From Simplicispira suum (GTDB taxonomy: Bacteria; Pseudomonadota; Gammaproteobacteria; Burkholderiales; Burkholderiaceae_C): a stretch of DNA of 64,000 nt. The notes below the pieces were generated by a model, which worked only from the letters and a program-made list of their open reading frames with translations, had not been told where the DNA came from and did not search any database. Location of the stretch: contig NZ_CP027669.1 of the NCBI RefSeq assembly GCF_003008595.1, forward strand, positions 2,294,001-2,358,000, written 5' to 3'. Position 1 is the stretch's first letter, and each line of letters opens with the position of its first letter. Made by a program: the position numbers and the translations under genes. Positions 51,823 to 60,765 of the stretch are shown piece by piece.

Positions 51823-53271
51823 ATGGACAACAATGTCCAGCCACCTACAACCCAGCCTTTGCACGACTGTGTCATGAACAATATTGACAGCCTCATGCAC
51901 AACATTTCTTCGCAGAAGGTGATCGACCTGCTGCTCGATGCCGTGTGCATCGTGCAGGAAGACAGCCGCATTGTTTTCGTCAGCGCCGCCTTCGAACGCA
52001 TCTTTGGCTACACGCCGCAGGAAGTGGTGGGCCGGCGCATTCTGGACATGCTGCACCCAGACGACCTGGCCGCCACGCAGGGCCAGGTCGCCAGCATCAT
52101 GGCGGGCGATTTGCAGTTGCAGTTTGAAAATCGTTACGTGCGCAAGGACGGGCGCATTGCCCACATTCGGTGGACCGCACGCTGGCTGCCCGACCGGCAG
52201 GTGCGGCTGGCCGTGGCGCACGACATCACCGAACGCAAGCGGCACGAGAGCCTGCAGGCAGCGCTCTATGCCATTTCGGAAGCTGCGCATGCTACACAAG
52301 GCCTGGTGTCGCTCTTTGAGCATATCCATGAAATCATCGGACGCTTGATGGTGGCAACCAACTTCTCGGTAGCCCTGCGCGATGCCACCAGTGGTGAGTT
52401 GCGCTACGCCTACCATGTCAATGAGCGTGTGGCGGCGCCCGGCGCACCGCTTTGCAGCGATTCGCGCTGCGCTGAGGTGGTTCGCACCGCCAGCCCTTTG
52501 CTGATCACCCCCGACACTCGCCATGGCTGGTCCGTGCAGACGCCGCCTGCCGATGCAGTACCCCAGGCAAGGTACTGGCTCGGGGTGCCTCTGCGCTCCG
52601 AGAGCGGTGTGATTGGTGCGCTGGTGCTGCAGAGCTACGGCGAAGAGGGGGCCTACACGAGCGCCGATCAGGAATTGCTGCAGTTTGTCTCCACCCAGGT
52701 AGCTACGGCCATTGAGCGCAAGCAAATACACGAACACCTGCGGCAGATGGCGCAATTCGACGCGCTCACCCGCTTGCCCAATCGCATGGTGCTGATGGAC
52801 CGCTTGCAGATTGCCCTGGAGCGGGCGCGCCGCGATGGCACGCTGGTGTCCTTGCTGTTTGTGGATCTGGACGATTTCAAACGCGTCAACGATACCCTGG
52901 GCCATGCCATGGGCGACCTCTTGCTGCAACGGGTGGCGGGGCGGCTGCACGGCTCTGTGCGCGCCTCCGACACCGTGGCTCGCCTGGGTGGCGATGAGTT
53001 TGTGGTGCTGCTTGAAAGCGGGCGTCAGAAGGACCACGCCCACACGGTGGCAAACAAGATACTGGCGGCATTTTCCCATCCGTTCGACCTGGAGGGCAAT
53101 GTGCTGCAGATACATCCCAGCATTGGCACAGCGCTCTATCCCGTCGACGGTAGCGACGCTGCGGCCTTGCTGGATCATGCAGATCGAAGCATGTATCTGT
53201 GCAAACAGGCGGGCGGCGGCGCTGTGCAGCCGGCCTCTGCGCCTGCCGTGCTCGAGGCCCCGACGCTTTAG
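51823..53271 (+). CDS. PAS-GAF-GGDEF diguanylate cyclase
   Basis: About 482 residues from ATG 51823 (ATG 51874 is also possible). N-terminal PAS domain (about 28-140, with QENRYVRKDGRIAHIRW-like features and a DITERKR end), GAF domain (about 150-310), then GGDEF with intact active site RLGGDEF and an RxxD inhibitory site (RASD) five residues upstream. It makes cyclic di-GMP in response to an unknown cytosolic signal; there are no membrane helices. No EAL domain follows. Convergent with ruvC (5-bp gap). Confidence 0.92.
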   Translation: MDNNVQPPTTQPLHDCVMNNIDSLMHNISSQKVIDLLLDAVCIVQEDSRIVFVSAAFERIFGYTPQEVVGRRILDMLHPDDLAATQGQVASIMAGDLQLQFENRYVRKDGRIAHIRWTARWLPDRQVRLAVAHDITERKRHESLQAALYAISEAAHATQGLVSLFEHIHEIIGRLMVATNFSVALRDATSGELRYAYHVNERVAAPGAPLCSDSRCAEVVRTASPLLITPDTRHGWSVQTPPADAVPQARYWLGVPLRSESGVIGALVLQSYGEEGAYTSADQELLQFVSTQVATAIERKQIHEHLRQMAQFDALTRLPNRMVLMDRLQIALERARRDGTLVSLLFVDLDDFKRVNDTLGHAMGDLLLQRVAGRLHGSVRASDTVARLGGDEFVVLLESGRQKDHAHTVANKILAAFSHPFDLEGNVLQIHPSIGTALYPVDGSDAAALLDHADRSMYLCKQAGGGAVQPASAPAVLEAPTL

Positions 53272-53276
53272 CAGCG

Positions 53277-53825
53277 TCAGTAGCTGCGCCCGCCCTTGTA
53301 CATGGCGTGCTGGCGCCGATTGAGCGTGGCCGCTTCGCCCAGCCGTGCCATGGCGGCCCCGGCGTGGGCATGGGTGATGGCCATACCCAGCGCATCTGCC
53401 GCATCGGTTCCGGGCAGACCGGGCAGGTTGAGCAGGCGGCGCACCATTTCCTGCACCTGGCTTTTGGCGGCGCGCCCGTGGCCCACCACGGCCTTTTTCA
53501 TTTGGAGCGCGGTGTACTCGGCCACAGGCAGGTTGCCGGCCACCAGCGCCGTGATGGCTGCACCGCGCGCCTGGCCCAGCAGCAAGGTCGACTGCGGGTT
53601 GACATTGACGAACACGATCTCCACCGTCGCCACGTCGGGCTGGTAGCGCGCCACCACCTCGCCGATGCCGTCGAACAGCACCTTCAGGCGACCCGGAAGA
53701 TCGCCCAGCGCGAGCTGCGTGGTGCGGATGGTGCCGCTGGCCACGTAGGCGAGTTGGTGGCCGTCTACATCCACCACGCCAAAGCCCGTGGTTTGCAGGC
53801 CGGGGTCGATACCAAGAATGCGCAT
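53277..53825 (-). CDS. ruvC: Holliday-junction endonuclease RuvC
   Basis: Resolves Holliday junctions with RuvAB. 182 residues with the four acidic catalytic positions of the RNase H-like fold visible: Asp7 ([12 protein letters not shown]), Glu in [12 protein letters not shown], and the Asp pair in [16 protein letters not shown]. Length matches E. coli RuvC (173) with a short basic tail ([14 protein letters not shown]). A copy of the dispersed repeat fills the space immediately upstream of its start. ruvA and ruvB are not in the window. Confidence 0.97.
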   Translation of the reverse strand: MRILGIDPGLQTTGFGVVDVDGHQLAYVASGTIRTTQLALGDLPGRLKVLFDGIGEVVARYQPDVATVEIVFVNVNPQSTLLLGQARGAAITALVAGNLPVAEYTALQMKKAVVGHGRAAKSQVQEMVRRLLNLPGLPGTDAADALGMAITHAHAGAAMARLGEAATLNRRQHAMYKGGRSY

Positions 53826-53826
53826 G

Positions 53827-53888
53827 TGCTATTGATTGAGTAGCTAATAGCGCTTGTTGCATATGCGCTAGAGGCCAATTTTTCTTGA
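53827..53888 (-). repeat. Dispersed repeat copy 6 (upstream of ruvC)
   Basis: Reverse-orientation copy: GTGCTATTGATTGAGTAGC, TAGCGCTTGTTGCATATGCGC, TAGAGGCCAATTTTTCTTG. It starts 2 bp before the ruvC start codon, so the ruvC ribosome site and leader are made of repeat sequence. Confidence 0.75.
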
Positions 53889-53964
53889 AATATGGAGTCG
53901 GAAAGAGAGTGCTCCTTGCGGCGCCCATCATAGGGGCGGCAGGGGGTGGAGACCGGAGCGCAGC

Positions 53965-55245
53965 ATGCCCACTTCGACGGCGCTGTTAGCATGGAACGTC
54001 GCTCACTATCGTCGCCAGACGCGGCCAGGCGCCGTGAAAATTTCTCCCCTGAACCGACTGCGTTCCATTCTTCGCCGCTGGTATGCACTGGCGCGCGGCG
54101 AACTGTGGTTCCCCCATGTGCCGCTGGCCGTGGCGCTGGCCGGTGGTGGCTTGCTGCTGCTGCAGCAAGACTTTGGCGGCCATGCGCGCGCCTATCTTGA
54201 CGCGCTGTTGCACGGGCGTTTTGACCTGCCTGCCAGCCTGCTGCCTCCCCTGTTGATTGGTGGCGGCATGCTGATCATGGCGGTGGGCCTGCTGCTGCGC
54301 TCGCGCCTGGCCTGGACCATGGCCACATTGCTGGCCATCACCGGGGCGGCGAGTCTGCTGTTTGGCCAGCACCTGCAATCGCACCTTCTGCTGGTCTATT
54401 TTGCGCTGGTGCTGGTGGCCCTGACAGTGGCCTGGCGGCAGTTTGACCGCAGCAGCGTGGCTGCCAGCACGCTGTTTGCAGTCACTTCGGTGGTGATGCT
54501 GCTGATGTACGCGACGTTTGGGGCGTACTACCTGGGCGGGGAGTTCAAACCGGAAATCACCGATCTGATCACTGCCTTGTATTACGCGCTGGTCACCATG
54601 AGCACGGTCGGCTATGGCGACATTACCCCGCAGACGGCCGAATCGAAGTTGTTTACCGTTTCCATCATCATTCTTGGTGTGGCGGTGTTTGCGACGTCGT
54701 TGACGGCCGTGATTGCACCGATGGTCAGCAACAGCCTGCAGAAAATCGTCAATCGCAAGGGGTCGCGCATGAAACGGGAAAATCATTTCGTCGTCATCGG
54801 CAACGGGTCGCTGGCCATCAACACGGCGCGCGAGCTGCAGCGCCGCGGCCACCCGGTTACGCGGCTGCTGCGCTCAGCGCCCGAGGACGCCGAGACCCGC
54901 GACGGCGGCATGGATATCGTCGTAGGCGACCCCAACAGCACCGAGGTGCTCAAGGAAGCAGGCGCCCACCGCGCCCAGGCGGTGCTGGCGATGATGGTGG
55001 ACGATTCAGAAAACGCCTTTGTCATCCTTGCCGTCAAGGAGCTGGGCGGCAAGGCGCGCACGGTTGCTGCGGTGAACGACGCCGCGCACCTGAGCCGCGT
55101 CAAACTGGCCCAGCCAGACGTGGTGATTTCGCCCCAGGTGCTCGGCGGCGAGCTGATTGCTATGGTGATGTCGGGCGAAGAAGTCACGCCCGATTTCGTG
55201 ATGAAACATGTTTTCCAGCGTGCCGAACAGCCGGTCAAGACGTGA
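53965..55245 (+). CDS. Voltage-gated-type potassium channel with TrkA-N (RCK) domain
   Basis: Up to 426 residues; ATG 53965 and GTG 54034 are both in frame and the first 23 residues look unconserved, so 54034 may be the true start. About six membrane helices, the selectivity filter TVGYGD after ALYYALVTMS, then a cytosolic RCK/TrkA-N domain (about 265-400) with VVIGNGSLAINTARELQRRG, the NAD/ligand-binding Rossmann motif. Matches E. coli Kch-type channels. It lies upstream of the FAH gene with an 11-bp gap. Confidence 0.92.
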   Translation: MPTSTALLAWNVAHYRRQTRPGAVKISPLNRLRSILRRWYALARGELWFPHVPLAVALAGGGLLLLQQDFGGHARAYLDALLHGRFDLPASLLPPLLIGGGMLIMAVGLLLRSRLAWTMATLLAITGAASLLFGQHLQSHLLLVYFALVLVALTVAWRQFDRSSVAASTLFAVTSVVMLLMYATFGAYYLGGEFKPEITDLITALYYALVTMSTVGYGDITPQTAESKLFTVSIIILGVAVFATSLTAVIAPMVSNSLQKIVNRKGSRMKRENHFVVIGNGSLAINTARELQRRGHPVTRLLRSAPEDAETRDGGMDIVVGDPNSTEVLKEAGAHRAQAVLAMMVDDSENAFVILAVKELGGKARTVAAVNDAAHLSRVKLAQPDVVISPQVLGGELIAMVMSGEEVTPDFVMKHVFQRAEQPVKT

Positions 55246-55256
55246 AGGGGAGCAGC

Positions 55257-56099
55257 ATGCAGTTTTTTCGACTTGGTCCCTGGGGGGAAGAGATGCCGGC
55301 AGTGTGCTCGGGCGGCACGTATTGGGACTTGCGCACGCTCACGCAAGACCTGGATGGCGCTTTTTGGGCCAGTGGCGGCACCCGCCGTGTGGCCGAGGCG
55401 CTGGAGGGCGGCGAACTCAAGCCATTGGTCGGTGCCGAGGCGTTGCGTGTCGGCGCCCCCGTTGCGCGGCCTCAGGCGCTTCTGTGCATCGGCCTCAACT
55501 ACGCGGCGCATGCGGCGGAGTCCGGAATGCCGGCGCCGCAGCACCCGGTGCTGTTCTTCAAGCATCCGAATACCGTCGCCGGCCCGAACGACGCGGTGGC
55601 TGTGCCACCTGGCGCGGCGCGCATGGATTGGGAGGTGGAGCTGGCGGTGGTCATCGGCCAACGCGCCAGCTACCTGCCCTCGGTGGCCGCAGCAGGGGCA
55701 CACATTGCCGGCTATTGCGTGGCCAACGACCTGTCCGAGCGCCGGTTTCAGCTGGAGCGAAGCGGATCGCAGTGGGGCAAGGGCAAATCCCTGCCCGGCT
55801 TCTGTCCGCTCGGGCCGATGCTGGTCACGCCCGATGAAGTCTCGCCTGAGAATCTGCGCATCCGTTCCTGGGTGAATGGCGAGCCGCGCCAGGATTCATC
55901 AACCCGAGACATGATTTTCAACGTGGACCAGATCGTGCACGACCTCTCCCAGTACCTGGTGCTCGAGCCCGGCGACGTCATTCTCACGGGCACGCCCGAG
56001 GGCGTGGCGATGTCGGGGCGCTTCCCGTACCTGCAGGCGGGCGATGTGGTGGAGCTGGAAATTGAGAGTTTGGGACGGCAGCGCCATCAATTGGCATGA
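55257..56099 (+). CDS. Fumarylacetoacetate hydrolase (FAH)-family protein
   Basis: 280 residues. A C-terminal FAH domain (about 70-278) carries the metal-binding acidic residues: the E-x-E of DWEVELAVVIG and the downstream Asp of ANDLSERRFQ. It also has KGKSLPGFCPLGP and VILTGTPEGVAM. The family includes acylpyruvases, oxaloacetate decarboxylases and 2-hydroxyhepta-2,4-diene-1,7-dioate isomerases; the specific substrate is not evident. AAGGGGAG precedes ATG 55257. Convergent with mtgA (7 bp between stops). Confidence 0.9.
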   Translation: MQFFRLGPWGEEMPAVCSGGTYWDLRTLTQDLDGAFWASGGTRRVAEALEGGELKPLVGAEALRVGAPVARPQALLCIGLNYAAHAAESGMPAPQHPVLFFKHPNTVAGPNDAVAVPPGAARMDWEVELAVVIGQRASYLPSVAAAGAHIAGYCVANDLSERRFQLERSGSQWGKGKSLPGFCPLGPMLVTPDEVSPENLRIRSWVNGEPRQDSSTRDMIFNVDQIVHDLSQYLVLEPGDVILTGTPEGVAMSGRFPYLQAGDVVELEIESLGRQRHQLA

Positions 56100-56106
56100 A
56101 GCCGAA

Positions 56107-56850
56107 CTACGGCAATTCGGCACTCGACATGCGTCCCATGATGGTGCGCGTGCGCCCGGCAATGTAGGCCGAGCCGGGGTTTTTCTCGAACCGCTTGGGC
56201 GCTGGCAGCATGACGGCCAGGCGCGCGGCTTCCTGGTTGCTCAAACGTGAAGCGCTCTTTTTGAAGTAGCGCTGCGCCGCAGCTTCGGCGCCAAAGACGC
56301 CGTCGCCCCATTCCACGCTGTTGAGGTAAATCTCCAGGATGCGCTGTTTGGACAGCATTCTTTCCAGCAGCAGGGTCAGCACGAATTCCTGGCCCTTGCG
56401 CAGCATCGTGCGCTCACCCGAGAGCAGCAGGTTCTTGGCGAGCTGCTGCGTAATGGTGGAGCCGCCGCGAATTTTGGGCGCGCGCACGGGTCGGTCGCTC
56501 TTGCGGGCGCTGGCTTTGGCGGCCTGCTCCTCGGCGCGGTTGTTGCGCTCCCAGGCTTTTTCAATGGCGTTCCAGTCCACGCCATCGTGGTTGACGAAAC
56601 CGTCGTCCTCCGAGGCAATCACCGCGCGCTTCAGAGGCTCGGCAATCTGCTCGTACGGGAGCCACTGCTGGCGCCAGTGCAGCTCGCCGCCACGCCCCAC
56701 CGACAGCATTTGCGCCCAGATTTCGCTGCGCTGAAAGCTGGTCGATTGCGGATCCACCACGACCATGGCAGCAATGCGCAGGACGAAAAAGAGCTGCAGG
56801 GCGACAAACGCCATGAGCACGAGCGCCACCCAGCGCCACAAGGCCTTCAT
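56107..56850 (-). CDS. mtgA: Monofunctional biosynthetic peptidoglycan transglycosylase
   Basis: Polymerises lipid II into glycan strands without transpeptidation. 247 residues: an N-terminal membrane anchor (about 8-30) and a GT51 domain with catalytic Glu in VIASEDDGFVNHDGVDW and the RGGSTITQQLAKNLLLS and EIYLNSVEWGDGVFG motifs. There is an unusual Lys/Ala/Arg-rich insertion (AEEQAAKASARKSDRPV, about 105-125) between the first two motifs. Start overlaps the aroE stop by 4 bp, so it is translated with aroE. Confidence 0.96.
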   Translation of the reverse strand: MKALWRWVALVLMAFVALQLFFVLRIAAMVVVDPQSTSFQRSEIWAQMLSVGRGGELHWRQQWLPYEQIAEPLKRAVIASEDDGFVNHDGVDWNAIEKAWERNNRAEEQAAKASARKSDRPVRAPKIRGGSTITQQLAKNLLLSGERTMLRKGQEFVLTLLLERMLSKQRILEIYLNSVEWGDGVFGAEAAAQRYFKKSASRLSNQEAARLAVMLPAPKRFEKNPGSAYIAGRTRTIMGRMSSAELP

Positions 56851-57713
56851 GGAAGCCCTGCGCCCGTTGTTGCTGCAGCGCGCATCTCCTGCAGCACCTG
56901 TGCGCTCGGCGGGCGCACGCCGCGCCAGAGGGCAAAGGCCTCGGCTGCCTGCTCCACCAGCATGCCCAGGCCGTCGCGCGCCTGGGCGCCGCCGGCCGTT
57001 GCCCAGTCGAGAAAGCCCTGGGCTGGCGGTCCGTACATCATGTCGTAGGCCAGGCTGCCGGGGCGCAGGACCTGTGCCGGCACCGGCACCGCGTCGCCCG
57101 CCAGGCTGCTGGCCGTGGCGTTGATAATCAGATCAAAATCATGCCCTAGCGCTTGTGTGGATTGCGCTAACAGCTCTGTTTTGTATAGCAAGGCCAGCGG
57201 CGCGTGGGCCTGCACCAGCGCCTCGGCGCGGGCCAGCGTGCGGTTGGCCACCACCACGCGGCGCGGGCCGGCGGCCAGCAGCGGGGCCAGCGCCCCGGCG
57301 GCGGCGCCGCCGGCACCGATCAGCAGCACGTCGCACCCGGCAATGTCAAAACCCGCATTGCGCGTGATGTCGGCAACCAGTCCCAGGCCGTCGGTGTTGT
57401 CGGCCAGGATGGCGCCGTCCACAAAGCTCAAGGTGTTGGCTGCGCCCGCCAGCTGCACGCGTTCGCTGCACTGGGTGGCGGCGGCCACGGCTTCAAGCTT
57501 GAAAGGCACGGTGACGTTGCAGCCGCGCGCGCCCTCGGCGGCAAGCAGCGCGACGGCGCCGGCAAAACCGTCCAGCGGTACCAAGCGCGCTTCGTAGTGC
57601 AGGCGCTCGCCGGTCAGTTCGGCAAACCGGGCGTGAATCCAGGGCGATCGGCTGTGGGCAATGGGGTTGCCCAGGACGCAATACAAATCGACGGATGGAG
57701 CGGATGAAGTCAT
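56847..57713 (-). CDS. aroE: Shikimate dehydrogenase
   Basis: Reduces 3-dehydroshikimate with NADPH in the aromatic amino-acid pathway. 288 residues with NPIAHSRSPWIH (shikimate site), NVTVPFK with catalytic Lys, the DNTDG Asp, and the NADP-binding GAGGAAAGALAPLLA plus NRT. ATG 57713 starts MTSSAPSVDLYCVLGNPIAHS; the frame runs further upstream without homology. Residues about 175-196 are encoded by a copy of the dispersed repeat (57126-57190), making the loop between the NADP-binding half and the INATASSL motif longer than usual. Confidence 0.95.
   Translation of the reverse strand: MTSSAPSVDLYCVLGNPIAHSRSPWIHARFAELTGERLHYEARLVPLDGFAGAVALLAAEGARGCNVTVPFKLEAVAAATQCSERVQLAGAANTLSFVDGAILADNTDGLGLVADITRNAGFDIAGCDVLLIGAGGAAAGALAPLLAAGPRRVVVANRTLARAEALVQAHAPLALLYKTELLAQSTQALGHDFDLIINATASSLAGDAVPVPAQVLRPGSLAYDMMYGPPAQGFLDWATAGGAQARDGLGMLVEQAAEAFALWRGVRPPSAQVLQEMRAAATTGAGLP
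57126..57190 (+). repeat. Dispersed repeat copy 7, inside aroE coding sequence
   Basis: Forward-orientation landmarks on the + strand: AATCAGATCAAAATCATGCC, then CTAGCGCTTGTGTGGATTGCGCTAACAGCTCTG, then TTTTGTATAGC. Read through by aroE on the minus strand as LLYKTELLAQSTQALGHDFD with no stop. Confidence 0.7.
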
Positions 57714-57771
57714 CGTGTTTCTTCCTGGCGCAGCGGCCCTGGCTGGCTGGCGCCAAGGACGCTGGAGAGGT

Positions 57772-58635
57772 TTACCGCACCGAAGTTTCCAGGGTCTGGT
57801 CGCGCGTGAACTTGAAGCGCGAGACCACGGCAATCTGGTCGGCTTTGGCGCGCATTTCGGCGGTAAAGGGGCCAAAGGGTCCGGCGGCGCGGGCAATGGC
57901 CTGGGCGCGGTGGTCCAGCAGCGGGTTGCCCGAGCCCTGCACCACTTCGGTCTCCAGTACGCGGCCGTCGTGGTTGACGGTGACGATCATGGTCAGTTCG
58001 CCATAGATCTTGTTGCCGGCTTTCTCGGGGAAATTCTCGGTACCCTTGTCTTCGACCTTACGGCGCAGCGCGTCGTAGTACACGGCGTAGGCAGCTTCGC
58101 GCGTCGATGGGCTGATGTAGCGCTTTTTGGGACGGGCGTTTTCTTCGTTGATGCGCCGCTCGATCTCCGCCAGGATTTTCACCAGCTGGCGGCGGCGCTC
58201 TTCCTGGGCCCGCGCGCCAGCGCTTTCGCTTGATTTGCGCGGATCGGGCGGTGGCAGGGCGGCCACCTGGCGGCGCAACTGGGCGAGCAGCTGGGTTTGC
58301 TGCTCGAGCAGAGCGTCGGCCTTTTTCTGCGCGTCTTCAAAATCGTTGCCCACGCGGGTCAGGGCCGAATAAGGAACCGGGCTGGTGGCCCGGCCCTTGG
58401 CCGCCTCGCCGCCGCCGGCCAAGGCGTGCTGGGCAATGGCCTGGGCTTTTTCGGGTGGCGCCTCATTGGTGCGCGCGTTGACCAGAATCACCTCCAGCGG
58501 CGTGTCCTGGAAAACCCGATCGAATTGCTCGGGCGCCACAAAACGCACCGACAGCAGCAGCGCATGCGCCAGCACCGAAAACACCAGCGTGATTTGCAGC
58601 GTGCTAAGGGTGCGGAGCGAGGCGGGCAGTTTCAC
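57772..58635 (-). CDS. TonB-like energy transducer protein
   Basis: 287 residues. One N-terminal membrane helix (about 13-32), a periplasmic coiled/linker region rich in Ala, Gln and Arg (about 70-170) and a C-terminal TonB-type domain (about 200-285: GELTMIVTVNHDGRVLETEVVQGSGNPLLDHRAQAI). The Pro-rich spacer of classical TonB is replaced by a charged helical stretch. No exbB/exbD is nearby. Start is GTG 58635, which overlaps the stop of the upstream RNB nuclease gene, so they form one transcript leading to aroE and mtgA. Confidence 0.88.
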   Translation of the reverse strand: MKLPASLRTLSTLQITLVFSVLAHALLLSVRFVAPEQFDRVFQDTPLEVILVNARTNEAPPEKAQAIAQHALAGGGEAAKGRATSPVPYSALTRVGNDFEDAQKKADALLEQQTQLLAQLRRQVAALPPPDPRKSSESAGARAQEERRRQLVKILAEIERRINEENARPKKRYISPSTREAAYAVYYDALRRKVEDKGTENFPEKAGNKIYGELTMIVTVNHDGRVLETEVVQGSGNPLLDHRAQAIARAAGPFGPFTAEMRAKADQIAVVSRFKFTRDQTLETSVR

Positions 58636-60719
58636 GGTGCAGCGGCGTCGGCCGGAGCCGCTTCGGTTTCGTTCATGTCCACGGCAATGGCAATCGGGCC
58701 GGCCACGGCCTCGTCGCCATCGTCGCCCCCTTCGTCGTCCACCGGGCCGTCGTCGCTCGGGTCCAGCGGGTCGTCGATGCGTTCGAGCACCGTACCGTGC
58801 AGGTCGAGCGTGATGTCGTCGATCTCGCCGAGCTTGACGCGCAAGCGCGCGCCGCGCGGCAGGTTTTGCGCGCCCAGCACCGGGAAGACGAGCGGCAGCG
58901 TGTCGGCGCGCACCAGGTAACTACCGCCCGGGCCTTCCTTGAAGACGGTGGCCTCCAATTCGGTGATGCCGTTCTGCTCCAGGTACTTGAGCGTCCAGAA
59001 GCGCTCCATGCCGGCCTGGTAGCCGTTGTAGGCGCTGTAAGTGGCGTCGAAGCTGCTGATGATGGAGAACAGCTCGGCGTCCTTGGGCTTGAACGGCGCA
59101 GCCAGCGCTGCCGTGGCGCCGTGGCGCACGCAGGCAATGATCTGCCACTGGTTCACCAGGTCCACATAACGGCGCAGCGGACTGGTGGCCCAGGTGTAGC
59201 TTTTGACGCCCATGCCGGCATGGGGCAGGGCTTTGGTGCCCATGCGCACCTTCACGCCCGGCGCCATGCTGGCCTGGCTGCGGTAAATACCGGGCACACC
59301 CAAGCTGTGAAGCCACTGGCCCCAGGTGCTGTTGGCGACGATGGCGGCCTCGGCCACGATCAGGTCCAGCGGCGCGCCGCGTTGGCGGGTGCTGATCTGC
59401 ACCGTTTCGCTGCCGTCGGGCTCGCCGCCATCTGCGTTGCCTCCGACCAGCTTGAAGTTGTAGTCCGGCCGGTTGAAGTTCTCGGGCTTGCCGCGCACCA
59501 CTTCTCGTTTGGCTTTGAGGTCTTTGGCCAGGCGGTATAAAAACGATAGCTGCGGACGCAGGTCAGATAAGCGCTGGGGCGTATTTTCGTTCGAATTTTG
59601 CCCGTCGCCCAGCCAGTCTTCGGTAACGATGTGGTCGAGTTGGTCGTGGCGCAGATTGGCTACCACGGGCACGCGGTCCAGGCGCGTTTCGGTGGCGGTG
59701 ATCTCCAGCGTGGCCTCGTCGATGCTGCAGTACAGCGACACGGCGGGATTGTCGTGGCCTTCGTCCAGCGTGTAGATCTGCACCACGCTGCCGGGCAGCA
59801 TGGTCAGCTTGTAGCCCGGCATGTAAACGGTGGACAGGCGCTGGCGGCCGAGCTGGTCGAGCACACTGCCCGGCGCGATGGCCAGGCCCGGCGCGGCGAT
59901 GTGGATACCCAGCGTGACCGTGCCGGTGCCGAGCCCGGTGACCGAGAGCGCATCGTCAATTTCCGTGGTCTGCGAATCGTCGATGGAAAAAGCCTGCACA
60001 TCGGCCAGCGGCAGGTCGGCCGGCGGCTGCGGCGCATCGAGCGCGGGGAAGGCCGTGCCCTTCGGGAAGTTGTCGAACAGAAAGCGCTTCCAGTGGAACT
60101 GGTAGCTCGAATCGATGGCGCCGGCCTTTTGCAGCAGCTCAAGCGGCGCGGTGTGCGTGGCGCGGCTGGCCTCGACCACGGCCTTGTATTCGGGTGCGTT
60201 CTTGTCGGGCCGGAACAGAATCTTGTAGAGCTGCTCGCGAATCGGCGCCGGGCACTCGCCGCGCCCCAGTTGCTCGGCCCACTCGGCAATCTGCGCCAGG
60301 ACCGCCTTTTTCTTCTCGATGGCGGCCAGCGCCTGCGCCAGGATCTCGGCCGGCGCCTTCTTGAAGCGCCCTTTGCCGGCGCGGCGGAAGTAGTGCGGCG
60401 CCTCGTACAGGCGAAACAGCGCGGCCGCCTGCTCGGTCAACGTGGCCTGCTCGGAAAAATACTCGCGCGCCAGGTCGGCAAAGCCAAATTCGCCTTCGGG
60501 CGCGAACTCCCAGGCCAGCGGCAGGTCGATGGACTCCGCCAGCGCCTGGCCCTGGGCCAGCAGCTCAGCTGGCGCGGGTTTCTCGAACTTGAGCAGCAGG
60601 TTGGCGGCCTTGACCTTGACCCGCTTGCCCGAATCGAGCTCAACCTGGGCCGAGGACTCGGCTTCTGACAGGATGCGGCCGGCGAAGAACTTGCCGGAAT
60701 CTTCAAAAAGTGCGTGCAT
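58632..60719 (-). CDS. RNB-domain (RNase II family) exoribonuclease
   Basis: 695-residue 3'-5' exoribonuclease family protein. N-terminal region (about 1-230) specific to the betaproteobacterial form, a central RNB catalytic domain (about 245-560) with the acidic cluster IDDSQTTEIDDALSV and the GWGHYATSPLRRY-like segment TWATSPLRRYVDLVNQW, and an S1-like C-terminal part. The acidic tail (DDPLDPSDDGPVDDEGGDDGDEAV) is unusual. Residues about 374-395 (NSNENTPQRLSDLRPQLSFL) come from a dispersed repeat. Leads an operon with the tonB-like gene. Confidence 0.93.
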   Translation of the reverse strand: MHALFEDSGKFFAGRILSEAESSAQVELDSGKRVKVKAANLLLKFEKPAPAELLAQGQALAESIDLPLAWEFAPEGEFGFADLAREYFSEQATLTEQAAALFRLYEAPHYFRRAGKGRFKKAPAEILAQALAAIEKKKAVLAQIAEWAEQLGRGECPAPIREQLYKILFRPDKNAPEYKAVVEASRATHTAPLELLQKAGAIDSSYQFHWKRFLFDNFPKGTAFPALDAPQPPADLPLADVQAFSIDDSQTTEIDDALSVTGLGTGTVTLGIHIAAPGLAIAPGSVLDQLGRQRLSTVYMPGYKLTMLPGSVVQIYTLDEGHDNPAVSLYCSIDEATLEITATETRLDRVPVVANLRHDQLDHIVTEDWLGDGQNSNENTPQRLSDLRPQLSFLYRLAKDLKAKREVVRGKPENFNRPDYNFKLVGGNADGGEPDGSETVQISTRQRGAPLDLIVAEAAIVANSTWGQWLHSLGVPGIYRSQASMAPGVKVRMGTKALPHAGMGVKSYTWATSPLRRYVDLVNQWQIIACVRHGATAALAAPFKPKDAELFSIISSFDATYSAYNGYQAGMERFWTLKYLEQNGITELEATVFKEGPGGSYLVRADTLPLVFPVLGAQNLPRGARLRVKLGEIDDITLDLHGTVLERIDDPLDPSDDGPVDDEGGDDGDEAVAGPIAIAVDMNETEAAPADAAAP
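59535..59600 (-). repeat. Dispersed repeat copy 8, inside the RNB nuclease gene
   Basis: Reverse-orientation landmarks on the + strand: TATAAAAACGATAGCTGC, GATAAGCGCT, GGGGCGTATTTTCG. The complementary reading has the AGCGCTTAT ... GCAGCTATCGTTTTTAT order of the forward copies. In frame and stop-free within the gene. Confidence 0.65.
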
Positions 60720-60765
60720 TGGCCGAATTGTCCCATGGCCGCACGGGGCCGTGAGGGCGCCTGGG

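Noticed and set aside
51760..53931. A 723-codon leftward open frame
   Set aside because: Antisense to the PAS-GAF-GGDEF gene and out of frame with ruvC; no homology.
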